Below, piece after piece: positions 16,530-26,272 of a stretch of DNA of 59,576 nucleotides (its first letter is position 1; every line of letters begins with the position of its first letter). A model generated the notes under the pieces. That model worked only from the letters and a program-made list of their open reading frames with translations, was not told where the DNA came from and did not search any database. The DNA comes from Collinsella sp. AF23-4AC (GTDB lineage: Bacteria; Actinomycetota; Coriobacteriia; Coriobacteriales; Coriobacteriaceae): the NCBI RefSeq assembly GCF_003462685.1, contig NZ_QRVE01000011.1, positions 1 to 59,576 on the forward strand, written 5' to 3'. Both the position numbers and the translations under genes were made by a program.

Positions 16530-17468
16530 ATGACAGACATTGTCCACGTCGAAAACCTCGTCAAGCGCTATGACGATCTTATTGCGCTCGACCACTTTAA
16601 CCTGAGCATCGCCCCCGGCGAGATCTTTGGCCTGCTGGGCCCCAACGGCTCGGGCAAGACCACGTCCATCAACTGCATTCTGCAGCTGCTTGCCTACGAC
16701 AAAGGCACCATCGAGTTGTTCGGCGAGCCCATGACGCCCGCCCGCTACGACCTCAAGCGCCGCATCGGCGTGGTGCCGCAGCAGGTGGCGGTGTTTGACG
16801 AGCTCACGGTGCGCGAGAACATCGACTATTTCTGCAGCCTCTACGTTAACGACCGCAAGCGCCGCCGCGCGCTGGTGGACGAGGCGATCGACTTTGTCGG
16901 GCTGGGCGACTTTACCAAGTTTCGTCCCGGCAAGCTTTCGGGCGGACTGGCGCGCCGCCTCAACATTGCCTGCGGCATCGCGCACAAGCCCGAGCTCATC
17001 TTTTTTGACGAGCCCACGGTGGCGGTCGACCCGCAGAGCCGCAACGCCATCCTGGAGGGCATCTGCCGCCTGCGCGACGAGGGCGCCACGGTGGTGTATA
17101 CCAGCCATTACATGGAGGAAGTCGAGCAGATCTGCAGCCGCATCATGATCATGGATGGCGGGCGCGTGCTGGCGCAGGGCACCAACGACGAGCTCAAGCG
17201 CATGATTCAGATGGGCGAGCGCGTGACTGTCGAGGTCGGCGCCGTCGAGCCCGCCACAGTCGAGCGGCTGCGCGCCCTTGAGCATGTGCTTTCGGTTGAG
17301 CTTTCCGGCGGCGAGCTCATCTGCACCTGCGAAGCGAGCCCGCACAATTTGGTCGACATCCTCGACACGCTGCGCGCCGCCGACGTTGCGCTCGGCCGCG
17401 TGTGGAGCGAGCCGCCGACCCTCAACGACGTGTTCCTCGAGATCACCGGCCGCGAGCTGCGCGACTAG
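16530..17468 (+). CDS. ABC-2 exporter ATP-binding protein
   Basis: A 312-residue ATPase starting at ATG 16530 (MTDIVHVENL); an upstream in-frame start at 16464 would add an unrelated 22-residue extension. Walker A is GPNGSGKT (37-44), the signature LSGGL (136-140), Walker B LIFFDEP (D160/E161) and the switch His is in TSHYMEEVEQ. The C-terminal 90 residues form the extra domain seen in DrrA/CcmA-type exporters. It is followed nine bases later by the first of two permeases, so the complex is probably one ATPase dimer with a heterodimeric permease. The substrate cannot be told from sequence. Confidence 0.9.
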   Translation: MTDIVHVENLVKRYDDLIALDHFNLSIAPGEIFGLLGPNGSGKTTSINCILQLLAYDKGTIELFGEPMTPARYDLKRRIGVVPQQVAVFDELTVRENIDYFCSLYVNDRKRRRALVDEAIDFVGLGDFTKFRPGKLSGGLARRLNIACGIAHKPELIFFDEPTVAVDPQSRNAILEGICRLRDEGATVVYTSHYMEEVEQICSRIMIMDGGRVLAQGTNDELKRMIQMGERVTVEVGAVEPATVERLRALEHVLSVELSGGELICTCEASPHNLVDILDTLRAADVALGRVWSEPPTLNDVFLEITGRELRD

Positions 17469-17477
17469 GGGGCGGCC

Positions 17478-18665
17478 ATGTTCAACACCATTATCATTAC
17501 GGTCAAGACGCTGCTGCGCCGGCCGAGCACGTGGGTTTGGGGCGCGGTCTTTCCCGTCGCGCTTTCCACGATGTTCATGTTTATGTTTGCGAACCTGAGC
17601 TCTGACGGCAAGGTCGACCCGGTGCCGGTGGCCGTTGTCGCTGACGAAGCCTGGGGCGCTTCGTCCTTTAAGGACGTGGCGACCTCGCTTGCCAAGGAGG
17701 GCGACGATCAACTGCTCGAGATTCACGAGTACGACGACGCAGCCGATGCGAACCGTGCGCTCAAGTCCGGCGAGGTCGCGGGCATCTATACGGTCGACGC
17801 TGCGGGCACGCCCAAGCTCACGCTGCTCTCGAGCTATGACGGCTCGCGTGCTTCGTCGGTGCTCACCGACCGCAGCATCCTTGAGACGGTGGCAAGCTCG
17901 TATACACAAAATGCCGAGCTCATGTCCCAGATTGCCCAGGACAACCCGGCGGCGCTCGCCGATCCGGAGACGGTTGCGCGCGCCCTGTCGCTCGAGGGTG
18001 GAACCCGTCGCGTGAGCCTGACGCGCACCACGCCCGACGGCACGACCATTTACTACTACGCGCTCTTTGGTCTGGTCGCGATGATGTCTGCCGAGTTTGC
18101 CGCTTTGAGCGTCGTCGACCTGCAGCCCAATCTGTCGGGCCTTGGCGCGCGCCGCTGCGTGGGTGGCCTTTCCAAGACGGCGTCGCTAGCCGGCATCTTT
18201 GTCGGCTCGTGGCTGGTTTCCTTTGCCTCGATGGCGGTTGCGATTGGCTACGTGCGCCTAGTCGTTGGCGTCGACTTTGGCGGGCGCGAGGGGCTGTGTC
18301 TGGTGGGCGGCGCCGTGTCCGCGCTTGCCGCCACGGGCCTGGGACTCTTTGTGGGCACGCTTCCCGTTAAGGGTGGCAAGGCGTCCAAGTCGGGCATCCT
18401 CACGGGCTTTGCCACCACGTGCGCCCTGTTCGCCGGCCTCTACGGCGAGCCGGCGATGGCGCTTGCCGACGACGTCGCCCGCGCCTGCCCGGCCGAGTGC
18501 TGGCTCAACCCCGTCAAGCTCATCTGCGACATGTTCAATCGCCTGTATTTCTTTGAGGACCTGGGGCCCTTCGCCGTCCGCGCCGGCGCGCTCGTCCTGA
18601 TGGCCCTGGTGTTTGTCGCCGCCGCTACGCTGATCTTTGGAAGGAGCCGCTATGAGCACCTTTAA
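17478..18665 (+). CDS. ABC-2 type permease, first subunit
   Basis: A 395-residue membrane protein of the ABC2_membrane_3 architecture: one N-terminal transmembrane helix (about 20-45), a large extracytoplasmic domain (about 50-195, starting VDPVPVAVVADE) and five or six C-terminal helices from about 195 to 390. It overlaps the next permease gene by 14 bases. It is the likely partner of the ATPase at 16530 and of the paralogous permease at 18652. Export of a lipid, peptide or drug under control of the divergent two-component system is an inference from arrangement. Confidence 0.85.
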   Translation: MFNTIIITVKTLLRRPSTWVWGAVFPVALSTMFMFMFANLSSDGKVDPVPVAVVADEAWGASSFKDVATSLAKEGDDQLLEIHEYDDAADANRALKSGEVAGIYTVDAAGTPKLTLLSSYDGSRASSVLTDRSILETVASSYTQNAELMSQIAQDNPAALADPETVARALSLEGGTRRVSLTRTTPDGTTIYYYALFGLVAMMSAEFAALSVVDLQPNLSGLGARRCVGGLSKTASLAGIFVGSWLVSFASMAVAIGYVRLVVGVDFGGREGLCLVGGAVSALAATGLGLFVGTLPVKGGKASKSGILTGFATTCALFAGLYGEPAMALADDVARACPAECWLNPVKLICDMFNRLYFFEDLGPFAVRAGALVLMALVFVAAATLIFGRSRYEHL

Positions 18666-19857
18666 GACCGCGCTTCGTATGGCGCTGGCGCACCCGTTCT
18701 ACCTGCTCATCTATACGGTGTTCATCTCGCTCATGGGCGTATTCATCGCGGCCTCGGTGAGCTGGAACTCGTCGCAGCTTACCGAGTACAAGCCCTACGA
18801 CACCAACGTGATTGTGGTCGACCGCGACAATAGCGACCTTTCGCGGGCGCTTACCAAGCATCTGAGCTCACGCTTTGACCTGGTCACGGGCGTTGGTGAC
18901 GACACGTACGACCTTGCGGATGCGCTCGCCAAGAGCAACAGCGCCAAGGGCAGCGCCGATTGCGTGTTCTTTATCCTGGAGGGGTTTGAGGACGATCTTG
19001 TTGCAGCCGCCCGTGCGGGGGAAGACCTGCCCAAGCTCGATGTGACGTACGGCTCCGGTACCATGGCGGCGGCGCTCTCGTCTGCTGAGGCCTCGCGCTG
19101 GATCTCGCTCGCGGGCGCTGCGGCGGCCCTAGAGCCTGCCGCCTCTAACGGCGATGTCGCCAAAGCCGCCGAGCATGCCGCCGCAAAGCGCGCGGAGGTC
19201 CAGATCGAGCAGGTCAAGGTCGACTCGACTGCCGCCGCCACGCTCGAGTCGTACTTCAACTTTGGCGCGTACGCGATTATCTCGTCGGTCATCGTGTCGG
19301 TGGGGTTGGTGTTCTCGGGCATGAACGAGCCCGAGCGCGTGCGCCGCATGGATGCCAGCCCGGTCTCTGAGCGTCAGCGTTCGCTCGCTGTGTTCGCGGC
19401 CGCCGCCGTGCTCACCGTCTGCATCTGGCTCGTGTCGAGCATGATGGGCGTCGTGGGCTTTGCCAGCGCGGTTGCCGAGGTCGGCGTGGGTCGCGTGTGC
19501 CTGGCGCTGGCGGCAACGTTTGCCCTGGCGTGCACGCCGCTGGCCGTTGGCTTTACGCTGTCGAGTCTGGGCGCGCGCGAGGAGCTGCTCAACGGTGTGG
19601 GCAACCTGCTCGGCATGCTCATGACGTTTTTGGGCGGCGCCTGGATGCCGCTGTCGCTGATGGGTTCGGCCGTGCAGACGGTGGCGCACTTTGTGCCGAC
19701 GTATTGGGTGAACGACGCGATCGGCAAGGCGCTTGCCTCTGACCTGACGTCTGCCGCGCTGGGCGACATCGTCTGTGACCTGGGCGTCACGGTGCTCTTC
19801 GCCGCCGCCATCGCCGCCGTAGGCCTAGCCCTCGCCCACAACAAATCCCACGCCTAG
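18652..19857 (+). CDS. ABC-2 type permease, second subunit
   Basis: A 401-residue paralogue of the preceding permease with the same plan: helix 1 at about 15-38, an extracytoplasmic domain with Asp/Ser-rich segments (about 40-200), then six helices. ATG 18652 (MSTFKTALRM) follows GGAAGGAG at a normal distance; an in-frame ATG at 18637 would add five residues. The gene ends the three-gene transporter operon, and palindromic repeats follow within 10 bp. Confidence 0.85.
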   Translation: MSTFKTALRMALAHPFYLLIYTVFISLMGVFIAASVSWNSSQLTEYKPYDTNVIVVDRDNSDLSRALTKHLSSRFDLVTGVGDDTYDLADALAKSNSAKGSADCVFFILEGFEDDLVAAARAGEDLPKLDVTYGSGTMAAALSSAEASRWISLAGAAAALEPAASNGDVAKAAEHAAAKRAEVQIEQVKVDSTAAATLESYFNFGAYAIISSVIVSVGLVFSGMNEPERVRRMDASPVSERQRSLAVFAAAAVLTVCIWLVSSMMGVVGFASAVAEVGVGRVCLALAATFALACTPLAVGFTLSSLGAREELLNGVGNLLGMLMTFLGGAWMPLSLMGSAVQTVAHFVPTYWVNDAIGKALASDLTSAALGDIVCDLGVTVLFAAAIAAVGLALAHNKSHA

Positions 19858-19865
19858 CCGCCTAG

Positions 19866-20013
19866 TCATTGGGGACAGTCTTTGCCGATTCGCCGGCAGG
19901 GCTGGCAGGGACTGTCCCAATATGTCGGCACTTGGGGACTACTCATTGGGGATACTCATTGGGGACAGACTTAAATGAGCGATTTCACTCATTTAAGTCT
20001 GTCCCCAATGAGT
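19866..20013. repeat. Composite palindromic repeat, copy 1
   Basis: Two modules. The first runs from 19869 to about 19920 with GGGACAGTC and GACTGTCCC arms around a GC-rich centre (CTTTGCCGATTCGCCGGC). The second is a perfect 26-bp inverted repeat with arms at 19954-19979 and 19988-20013 and an 8-nt loop. The arms carry CATTGGGGACAGACTTAAAT and its complement. The same two modules recur in the same order and orientation at 23530-23654, on the other side of the next ABC transporter. Confidence 0.8.
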
Positions 20014-20020
20014 AGGTTGG

Positions 20021-20054
20021 AAAATAGTTCGCGCACGTCGCTTAAAAATAGTTC
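20021..20054 (+). promoter_or_regulatory. AAAATAGTTC direct repeats upstream of the MacB-like operon
   Basis: AAAATAGTTC occurs at 20021-20030 and 20045-20054, 24 bp apart and about 60 bp before the ATPase start. TACTATTAGCC follows. The position suits an activator or repressor site. Confidence 0.4.
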
Positions 20055-20110
20055 ACCTGGGTTTACTATTAGCCTAGAAAAGTAGCAGAAGGCTAACAAC
20101 GGGGGATAGC

Positions 20111-20824
<714 letters not shown>

Positions 20825-20832
20825 GCGGCGCC

Positions 20833-23499
20833 ATGACACCTCTCGCAAAACGCCTCCCGCGTGAGCTGCGCCGCAATATCGGCAAGTACCTGGGTATCTT
20901 TTTGCTTATGTGCGGAAGCATCGCCCTCACGTCGGGCTTTTTGCTCGCGGCGCATTCCATCGGCTGCCTCATCGATGACATGCGCGACGACTACACGATT
21001 GAGGACGGCCGCGTGACTACCTCCTTCGAGGCCACCGACGAGCAGCTCAAGGCTGCCGAAGACGTGGCTGAGGACGTCGGCGGCGTTACGCTCTACAAGA
21101 ACTTCTCTATCGACGCCATCATCAAAAAGGCGTCCGGCGACGACGGCACCAAGCGCACGCTACGCACCTATGCGCACCGCACCAAGGTCGATATCGCGTC
21201 CTACTGTGAGGGCAAGGAGCCCAAGACGGGCGATGAGGTGGCTATCGACCGCGTCTTTGCCACCAATAACGACCTCGCCGTGGGCGATAAGGTCGAGCTT
21301 GAGGGCCGCACCTACACCATCTGCGGCATCATGACCCAGCCCGATAGCCAGGCGCTGTTCCTCAACAATTCGGACTTTACGGTGAACACCATCACGTACG
21401 GCGTGGCCGAGGTCACCGATGCCGGCTTTGCCGCGCTCGAGGATGCCGGCGGCGCGCCTGCCTACACCTACTCCTTCACCTTTGCCGATCGCGATCTCTC
21501 CACTGCAGATCGCATCGATGCCGAACAGGACATGGTCGAGGCGCTGGCCGATGCCGATGCGCGCGTGGACGATCTTGTCGACGCCGATTCCAATCAGGGC
21601 ATTGGCTATGCACGCGACGATGTGGACGGCGACTCCATGATGTGGATGACGTTGCTCGACATCATCATCGTGATCATGGCGTTTGTCTTTGTGGTGCTCA
21701 CTGACGCCACCATCGAGGAGGAGAGCGCCATCATCGGCACGCTGCTCGCCAGCGGCTATCGCCGTCGCGAGATCGTGCTGCACTACCTGGCACTTCCCGC
21801 CATCGTGGGCGTGCTCGCGGCACTTTTGGGCACCGCGCTCGGCGTTACGTTCTTTACCGAGCCCATGCGCGGTCTCTACTACGGCTCGTACAGCCTGCCG
21901 CCCTTCCAGGTGTACTGGAGCTGGGAAATCTTTGTGAAGTGCGCTGTGGTCCCCGCCGCCGCGCTCATCCTCATCACGCTGGTGGGTCTGCTCCGCAAAA
22001 TGGGCAAGACGCCGCTGCAGTTCCTTCGTCACGAGGCGAGCGGCAAATCGGGCACCAAGCGCGGTCTGCAGCTGCCGGAACGCATGGGCTTTGTCTCCCG
22101 CTTCCGCCTGCGCGTCTTCCTGCGCAACCTGGGCAACTTCGCCACGCTCTTCGTGGGCATCGCGTTTGGGTCGCTGCTTTTGCTCTTTGGCCTGGCGATC
22201 CTGCCCACGATGACGCACTATGCGGACAACCTGGAGACGAGCCTGGTCGCCGAGCATCAGTACACACTCAAGGCGCCGCTGGAGCTCGAGGGCACTACCG
22301 AGGAGCGCGAGCAGTGGTCGGCACTCGAGCGCTTGCAGTCGGTTGACGGCGCGCTGCTTTCTGCCGCCCAGGATGCCGATGACGAGCTTGACGGCGCGGC
22401 CGATGCGGCGCAGACGGCAGCCGATGCCGCGACCGCATCTCCGTCTGCCGAGAGCCTGACCGCAGCGCAGGATGCGCTTGCCAAGGTCCAGGACAAGAAG
22501 GATGCGCTCTACGCGCGCCTTGACGATCTTGCCGATGCCCTCGGCTGCGACCGCGATGAGGCCATCGGCCTGATTGACAAGGCCTCTAAGATCGAGACTG
22601 ACAACGACGATATCCACCCGGTCAATACGACCGACAACGGCGCGGGCGCAATCGCGCAGGCAGAGAAATATGCCGTTTACCAGCTGCAGTACGACCGTGG
22701 CGACGGAAATGGGCAGGAGACGATTTCCGTCTACGGCATCTCGCCCGATTCGCGCTATTGGAAAGCCCTCAACGTCGGCGATGGGCGCGTCGTCTTTGGC
22801 GGCGGCCTGCTCGACAAGTTTGGCTGGAGCGAGGGCCAGAAGGTCACGCTCCACGACAAGTATGAGGGCGAGAATTATTCCTTTGAATACGCGGGCAAGG
22901 ACTGCGTTTGGGGCTCTAAGTCGGACATGAATATCTATATGAGCATCGACGATTTTAACGAGCTGTTCGACAACGATGCCGCCTACTTTAACGGCTATGT
23001 GAGCGACGAGAAGCTCGACCTCGATGCTCGTTACTTTGCCGGCGACACCACGCCCGACGACATGCGCGCCGTGGGCGACCAGTTCATCGGCATGATGAGC
23101 AAAATGATCGGAATGATGATCGGGCTCGCGGTGTTTATCTTCCTGCTGTTTATGTACCTGCTGACCAAGGCTGTGATCGACCACAGCGCCCGTTCGATCA
23201 GCTACATGAAAGTCTTCGGCTATCGCGATAGCGAGATCTCGCATCTGTACATCCGCTCGATCACGCTGTGCGTGGCGGCGTCGCTCGTGCTGAGCCTGCC
23301 GGTCATTATTGGCTCGCTCACGGCCATCTTCCGCTCGATGCTGCTCGCCTACAACGGCAATATCGAGATCTACGTGCCCGCTTGGTCCATGGCTGCATGC
23401 GTCGGCATCGGCTTTGCGACCTACCTGGTCGTGGCGCTGCTACACACGCGCTCTATCAAGCGCGTGAGCTTGGCCGAAGCCCTCAAGGTGCAAGAGTAG
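20833..23499 (+). CDS. FtsX-domain ABC permease, large
   Basis: An 888-residue permease when started at ATG 20833 (MTPLAKRLPRELRRN). An N-terminal helix at about 12-36 is followed by an extracytoplasmic domain. The first FtsX domain (about 264-395) has three helices, and a further helix is at about 430-465. A second large extracytoplasmic domain contains an Ala/Asp-rich coiled coil (about 512-576), and the second FtsX domain is at about 754-885. The long coiled coil resembles those in PulG/FtsX-like transporters that reach through the cell wall. It pairs with the ATPase upstream. No two-component genes of the BceRS type are adjacent. Confidence 0.87.
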   Translation: MTPLAKRLPRELRRNIGKYLGIFLLMCGSIALTSGFLLAAHSIGCLIDDMRDDYTIEDGRVTTSFEATDEQLKAAEDVAEDVGGVTLYKNFSIDAIIKKASGDDGTKRTLRTYAHRTKVDIASYCEGKEPKTGDEVAIDRVFATNNDLAVGDKVELEGRTYTICGIMTQPDSQALFLNNSDFTVNTITYGVAEVTDAGFAALEDAGGAPAYTYSFTFADRDLSTADRIDAEQDMVEALADADARVDDLVDADSNQGIGYARDDVDGDSMMWMTLLDIIIVIMAFVFVVLTDATIEEESAIIGTLLASGYRRREIVLHYLALPAIVGVLAALLGTALGVTFFTEPMRGLYYGSYSLPPFQVYWSWEIFVKCAVVPAAALILITLVGLLRKMGKTPLQFLRHEASGKSGTKRGLQLPERMGFVSRFRLRVFLRNLGNFATLFVGIAFGSLLLLFGLAILPTMTHYADNLETSLVAEHQYTLKAPLELEGTTEEREQWSALERLQSVDGALLSAAQDADDELDGAADAAQTAADAATASPSAESLTAAQDALAKVQDKKDALYARLDDLADALGCDRDEAIGLIDKASKIETDNDDIHPVNTTDNGAGAIAQAEKYAVYQLQYDRGDGNGQETISVYGISPDSRYWKALNVGDGRVVFGGGLLDKFGWSEGQKVTLHDKYEGENYSFEYAGKDCVWGSKSDMNIYMSIDDFNELFDNDAAYFNGYVSDEKLDLDARYFAGDTTPDDMRAVGDQFIGMMSKMIGMMIGLAVFIFLLFMYLLTKAVIDHSARSISYMKVFGYRDSEISHLYIRSITLCVAASLVLSLPVIIGSLTAIFRSMLLAYNGNIEIYVPAWSMAACVGIGFATYLVVALLHTRSIKRVSLAEALKVQE

Positions 23500-23501
23500 T
23501 C

Positions 23502-23671
23502 ATTGGGGACGTTCTTAAACGACTAGTCATCGGGGACAGTCTTTGCCGATTCGCCGGCTCGCCGGCCGGACTGGCAAGGACTGTCCCTGCCAGCACTCAT
23601 TGGGGACAGACTTAAATGAGTAGTTTCAGTCATTTAAGTCTGTCCCCAATGAGTGTGTCCCCAATGAGTGG
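23502..23671. repeat. Composite palindromic repeat, copy 2
   Basis: The same two modules as at 19866-20013. GGGACAGTC is near 23533 and GACTGTCCC near 23580, and a perfect 25-bp inverted repeat has arms at 23595-23619 and 23630-23654. Additional partial copies of CATTGGGGAC lie at both edges (23502 and 23656-23670), and another partial copy is at 32061. Confidence 0.8.
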
Positions 23672-23750
23672 CCGTGCTTGACTTCAACCCCACTTCAACG
23701 GGTACCATCCTCTATGTCTGTAACGCCATATAGACCGAGGGGATAGATCT

Positions 23751-24956
23751 ATGACCGCAACCGCACCCGCAGCACCGGCAAAGGTGTACTTCACCAACCT
23801 GCGCACGCATGCTCGCGAGAGCCAGCTCGACAAACTCAAGCGCCTCATTCGCCGCGCCGGCATTGAGCAGATCGACTTCGAGAACAAGTTTGTCGCCATC
23901 AAGATTCACTTTGGCGAGCTGGGCAATCTGAGCTTTTTGCGCCCCAACTACGCCCGCGCCGTCGCAGACGTCGTGAAGGGGCTGGGCGGCAAGCCCTTCC
24001 TCACCGACTGCAACACGCTCTATGTCGGTAGCCGCAAAAACGCGCTCGAGCACATCGACACCGCCTACCAGAACGGCTTTACCCCGTATGCCACGGGTTG
24101 CCAGATCATCATCGCCGACGGCCTCAAGGGCACCGACGAGGCGCTTGTCCCGGTCGAGGGCGGCGAGTACGTGCGCGAGGCCAAGATCGGTCAGGCACTT
24201 ATGGATGCCGATATCGTGATCAGCCTCACCCACTTTAAGGGTCATGAGCAGGCCGGTTTTGGCGGCGCCATGAAGAACCTGGGTATGGGAGGCGGCAGCC
24301 GTGCCGGCAAGATGGAGCAGCATGCCGCCGGCAAGCCGAACGTCTCGACCGAGCACTGCGTTGGCTGCCGTGCCTGCGAAAAGATCTGCGCGCACAACGC
24401 TGTCTCGTTCAACGACACCCGCGAGCGCGAGCTTGCCAACGGCAACACCCGCACGGTCCACGTCGCTGCCATCGACCACGATCGCTGCGTGGGCTGCGGC
24501 CGCTGCATTGCGGCATGCAACCAGGACTGCATCAAGCCCGGCTATGATGCCGCGGCCGACGTGCTCAACTGTAAGATCGCCGAGTACACCAAGGCCGTCG
24601 TCGACGGCCGCCCGAGCTTCCACATCTCGCTCGCCATGGACATCAGCCCCAACTGCGATTGCCATCCCGAAAACGACACGCCCATCGTCAACGATATCGG
24701 CATGTTCGCGAGCTTCGACCCGGTCGCCATCGACCAGGCCTGCGCCGATGCCGTCATGGCATCCGAGCCGCTGCCCAACACCGAGCTCACCGATAGCGCG
24801 GCCAAGATGGAGCATAAGCACGAGCATCTGGAGGGCGAGCAGGCCAAGGACCCCTTCTGCATCACACATCCCGACACCGACTGGCGCGCGTGCATCGCGC
24901 ACGCCGAGAAGATTGGCCTGGGCACGAGCGAGTATGAGCTCATCGAGGTCAAGTAG
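23751..24956 (+). CDS. DUF362 protein with two [4Fe-4S] ferredoxin motifs
   Basis: A 401-residue cytoplasmic protein. The DUF362 domain spans about residues 35-190 and 270-335. Between them lies a ferredoxin insert with CVGCRACEKIC (C203, C206, C209, C213) and CVGCGRCIAAC (C246, C249, C252, C256). An in vivo reaction is not known for this family; it is generally regarded as an iron-sulfur electron carrier or flavin-linked oxidoreductase subunit in anaerobes. It is a single gene with no operon partners and converges on the hydrolase gene to the right through a shared hairpin. Confidence 0.85.
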   Translation: MTATAPAAPAKVYFTNLRTHARESQLDKLKRLIRRAGIEQIDFENKFVAIKIHFGELGNLSFLRPNYARAVADVVKGLGGKPFLTDCNTLYVGSRKNALEHIDTAYQNGFTPYATGCQIIIADGLKGTDEALVPVEGGEYVREAKIGQALMDADIVISLTHFKGHEQAGFGGAMKNLGMGGGSRAGKMEQHAAGKPNVSTEHCVGCRACEKICAHNAVSFNDTRERELANGNTRTVHVAAIDHDRCVGCGRCIAACNQDCIKPGYDAAADVLNCKIAEYTKAVVDGRPSFHISLAMDISPNCDCHPENDTPIVNDIGMFASFDPVAIDQACADAVMASEPLPNTELTDSAAKMEHKHEHLEGEQAKDPFCITHPDTDWRACIAHAEKIGLGTSEYELIEVK

Positions 24957-25003
24957 CGCCTAGCTATTGGACAAAATAAGCGCCTTTGTAGCGTAAGTTG
25001 AGC

Positions 25004-25042
25004 AAAAGCCGCCCACGAGCACAACGCTTGCGGGCGGCTTTT
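25004..25042. terminator. Bidirectional terminator between convergent genes
   Basis: Perfect 11-base arms AAAAGCCGCCC (25004-25014) and GGGCGGCTTTT (25032-25042) carry T-runs on both strands. It lies between the convergent DUF362 and hydrolase genes. Confidence 0.85.
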
Positions 25043-25120
25043 CAGAAGTGCGGTGAAAAATCGAATACCGCCGACTGCAAACCGATTTTTGGCAACAAAA
25101 CCCCAGACGTTGCTTTTTGC

Positions 25121-26086
25121 CTAAAAATTCTTGTCGAGGAAGTCGTCGACCGTATTCCAGTAGAGCTCGGGGTCGACTTGCGCGCTCTTGGCATGGGTGG
25201 CGTCGTGGATAGTGAGCTTTTGCTTGACCTTGCTGGCGCACGCCTCGTAGTTTTGGTCGAGCATGCTGTACGGTACAAAGGTGTCTTGGTCACCGTGGAT
25301 AAAAAGCATGGGAACCGTCGCGCGCTTGAGCTGTTCCACGCTGCTCGCCTTATGAAAGTCGTAGCCTGCGCGCACGTTGCATACCAGGTTGGCCACATCG
25401 AGCAAGGGAAAACTGGGCAGGCCAAATACATCCTTGAGCTGCAGGGAAAACTCGTCCCAAACGCTTGTATAGCCGCAGTCCTCGATAATGCATTTCACAT
25501 TTGCGGGCAGAGATTCCCCCGCTACATTCATGGCGGTCGCCGCGCCCATCGACTCGCCAAAGACCAGGATGCGCGCCTTGGGATCGGCCGCAACGATCCG
25601 CCCGATCCACGCGACGACATCGAGTCGCTCGGGCCAGCCCATGCCGATGTAGTCACCGCCGGAACGCTCGTGGGCGCGGGCGGCAGGTGCGAGCACGTTC
25701 ATGCCGCGGTCGTGGAATCGCTTGACGTATCGGGCCATACCGATGGGCTCGTTGGTATATCCATGCAGGCAGACGGCGTAGTCGTGCGTGCTCTCCGACG
25801 CAGCAAAATACCAGGCGGCAAGCTCGGTTCCGTCGTCCGCGGTGAGGCTGCTGCTCTCGCGGTTTTCCTTAAACCACGCCCGCGCCTCGCCCTCCTCGGC
25901 GTCAATCTGCTCGCCCTTTTCGGCGTCCTTGCCGTCCTGCATCATCTTCATGGTGTACGGCGCTTGGGGATTCAGGGCAAAGTCGAACAAGAAGTTGCCG
26001 GCAAATCCCAGCAGCGCGACAACGAGCACCAGCGCAACGATGCCGGCTATCTTGAGCTTTCGATGGGAACGTGCGTTTTGAGACAT
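25121..26086 (-). CDS. Membrane-anchored alpha/beta hydrolase
   Basis: A 321-residue protein with one N-terminal membrane anchor (about residues 11-33) and an extracytoplasmic alpha/beta hydrolase domain of the S33/BAAT type. The nucleophile elbow is GESMG (S179), with an acid in HGDQDTF (D266 or D268) and a general-base histidine in ATHAKS (H298). The oxyanion-region motif CLHGYT is at about 106-111. Close relatives are annotated as esterases or cinnamoyl-ester hydrolases. The substrate is unknown. The gene is monocistronic and convergent with the DUF362 gene. Confidence 0.85.
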   Translation of the reverse strand: MSQNARSHRKLKIAGIVALVLVVALLGFAGNFLFDFALNPQAPYTMKMMQDGKDAEKGEQIDAEEGEARAWFKENRESSSLTADDGTELAAWYFAASESTHDYAVCLHGYTNEPIGMARYVKRFHDRGMNVLAPAARAHERSGGDYIGMGWPERLDVVAWIGRIVAADPKARILVFGESMGAATAMNVAGESLPANVKCIIEDCGYTSVWDEFSLQLKDVFGLPSFPLLDVANLVCNVRAGYDFHKASSVEQLKRATVPMLFIHGDQDTFVPYSMLDQNYEACASKVKQKLTIHDATHAKSAQVDPELYWNTVDDFLDKNF

Positions 26087-26103
26087 AAGAAGCTTTCCTA
26101 TAA

Positions 26104-26165
26104 GATGTTAATACATCAACATTTAATGCAAGCGCATTATGGACGTTCACCGTTGATGCGTCAAC
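26104..26165. promoter_or_regulatory. Two palindromes between divergent hydrolase and HlyIII genes
   Basis: GATGTTAATACATC (26104-26117) and GTTGATGCGTCAAC (26152-26165) are both dyads, and both contain elements of the form TGATG/CATCA. They lie 35 bp apart in the only AT-rich part of this divergent intergenic region, so they are candidate operators for one or both genes. Confidence 0.45.
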
Positions 26166-26272
26166 AGGCAAAGAATGGGTAAACAAAGGGTCACGTATGG
26201 TGCAAATTTCGCACGCACCCAGACGCTTTGATATAGTGTTGAGAACTCTTTACGTTGGAGGATGTAACCGGC

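Noticed and set aside
16458..17909. A 483-codon minus-strand frame over the ABC ATPase and permease
   Set aside because: Shadow of the plus-strand genes; it would also cross the divergent promoter region.
21160..23244. A 694-codon minus-strand frame opposite the FtsX permease
   Set aside because: High-GC shadow frame rich in His/Arg/Ala with no ribosome site or recognisable domain; the sense frame has clear FtsX domains.
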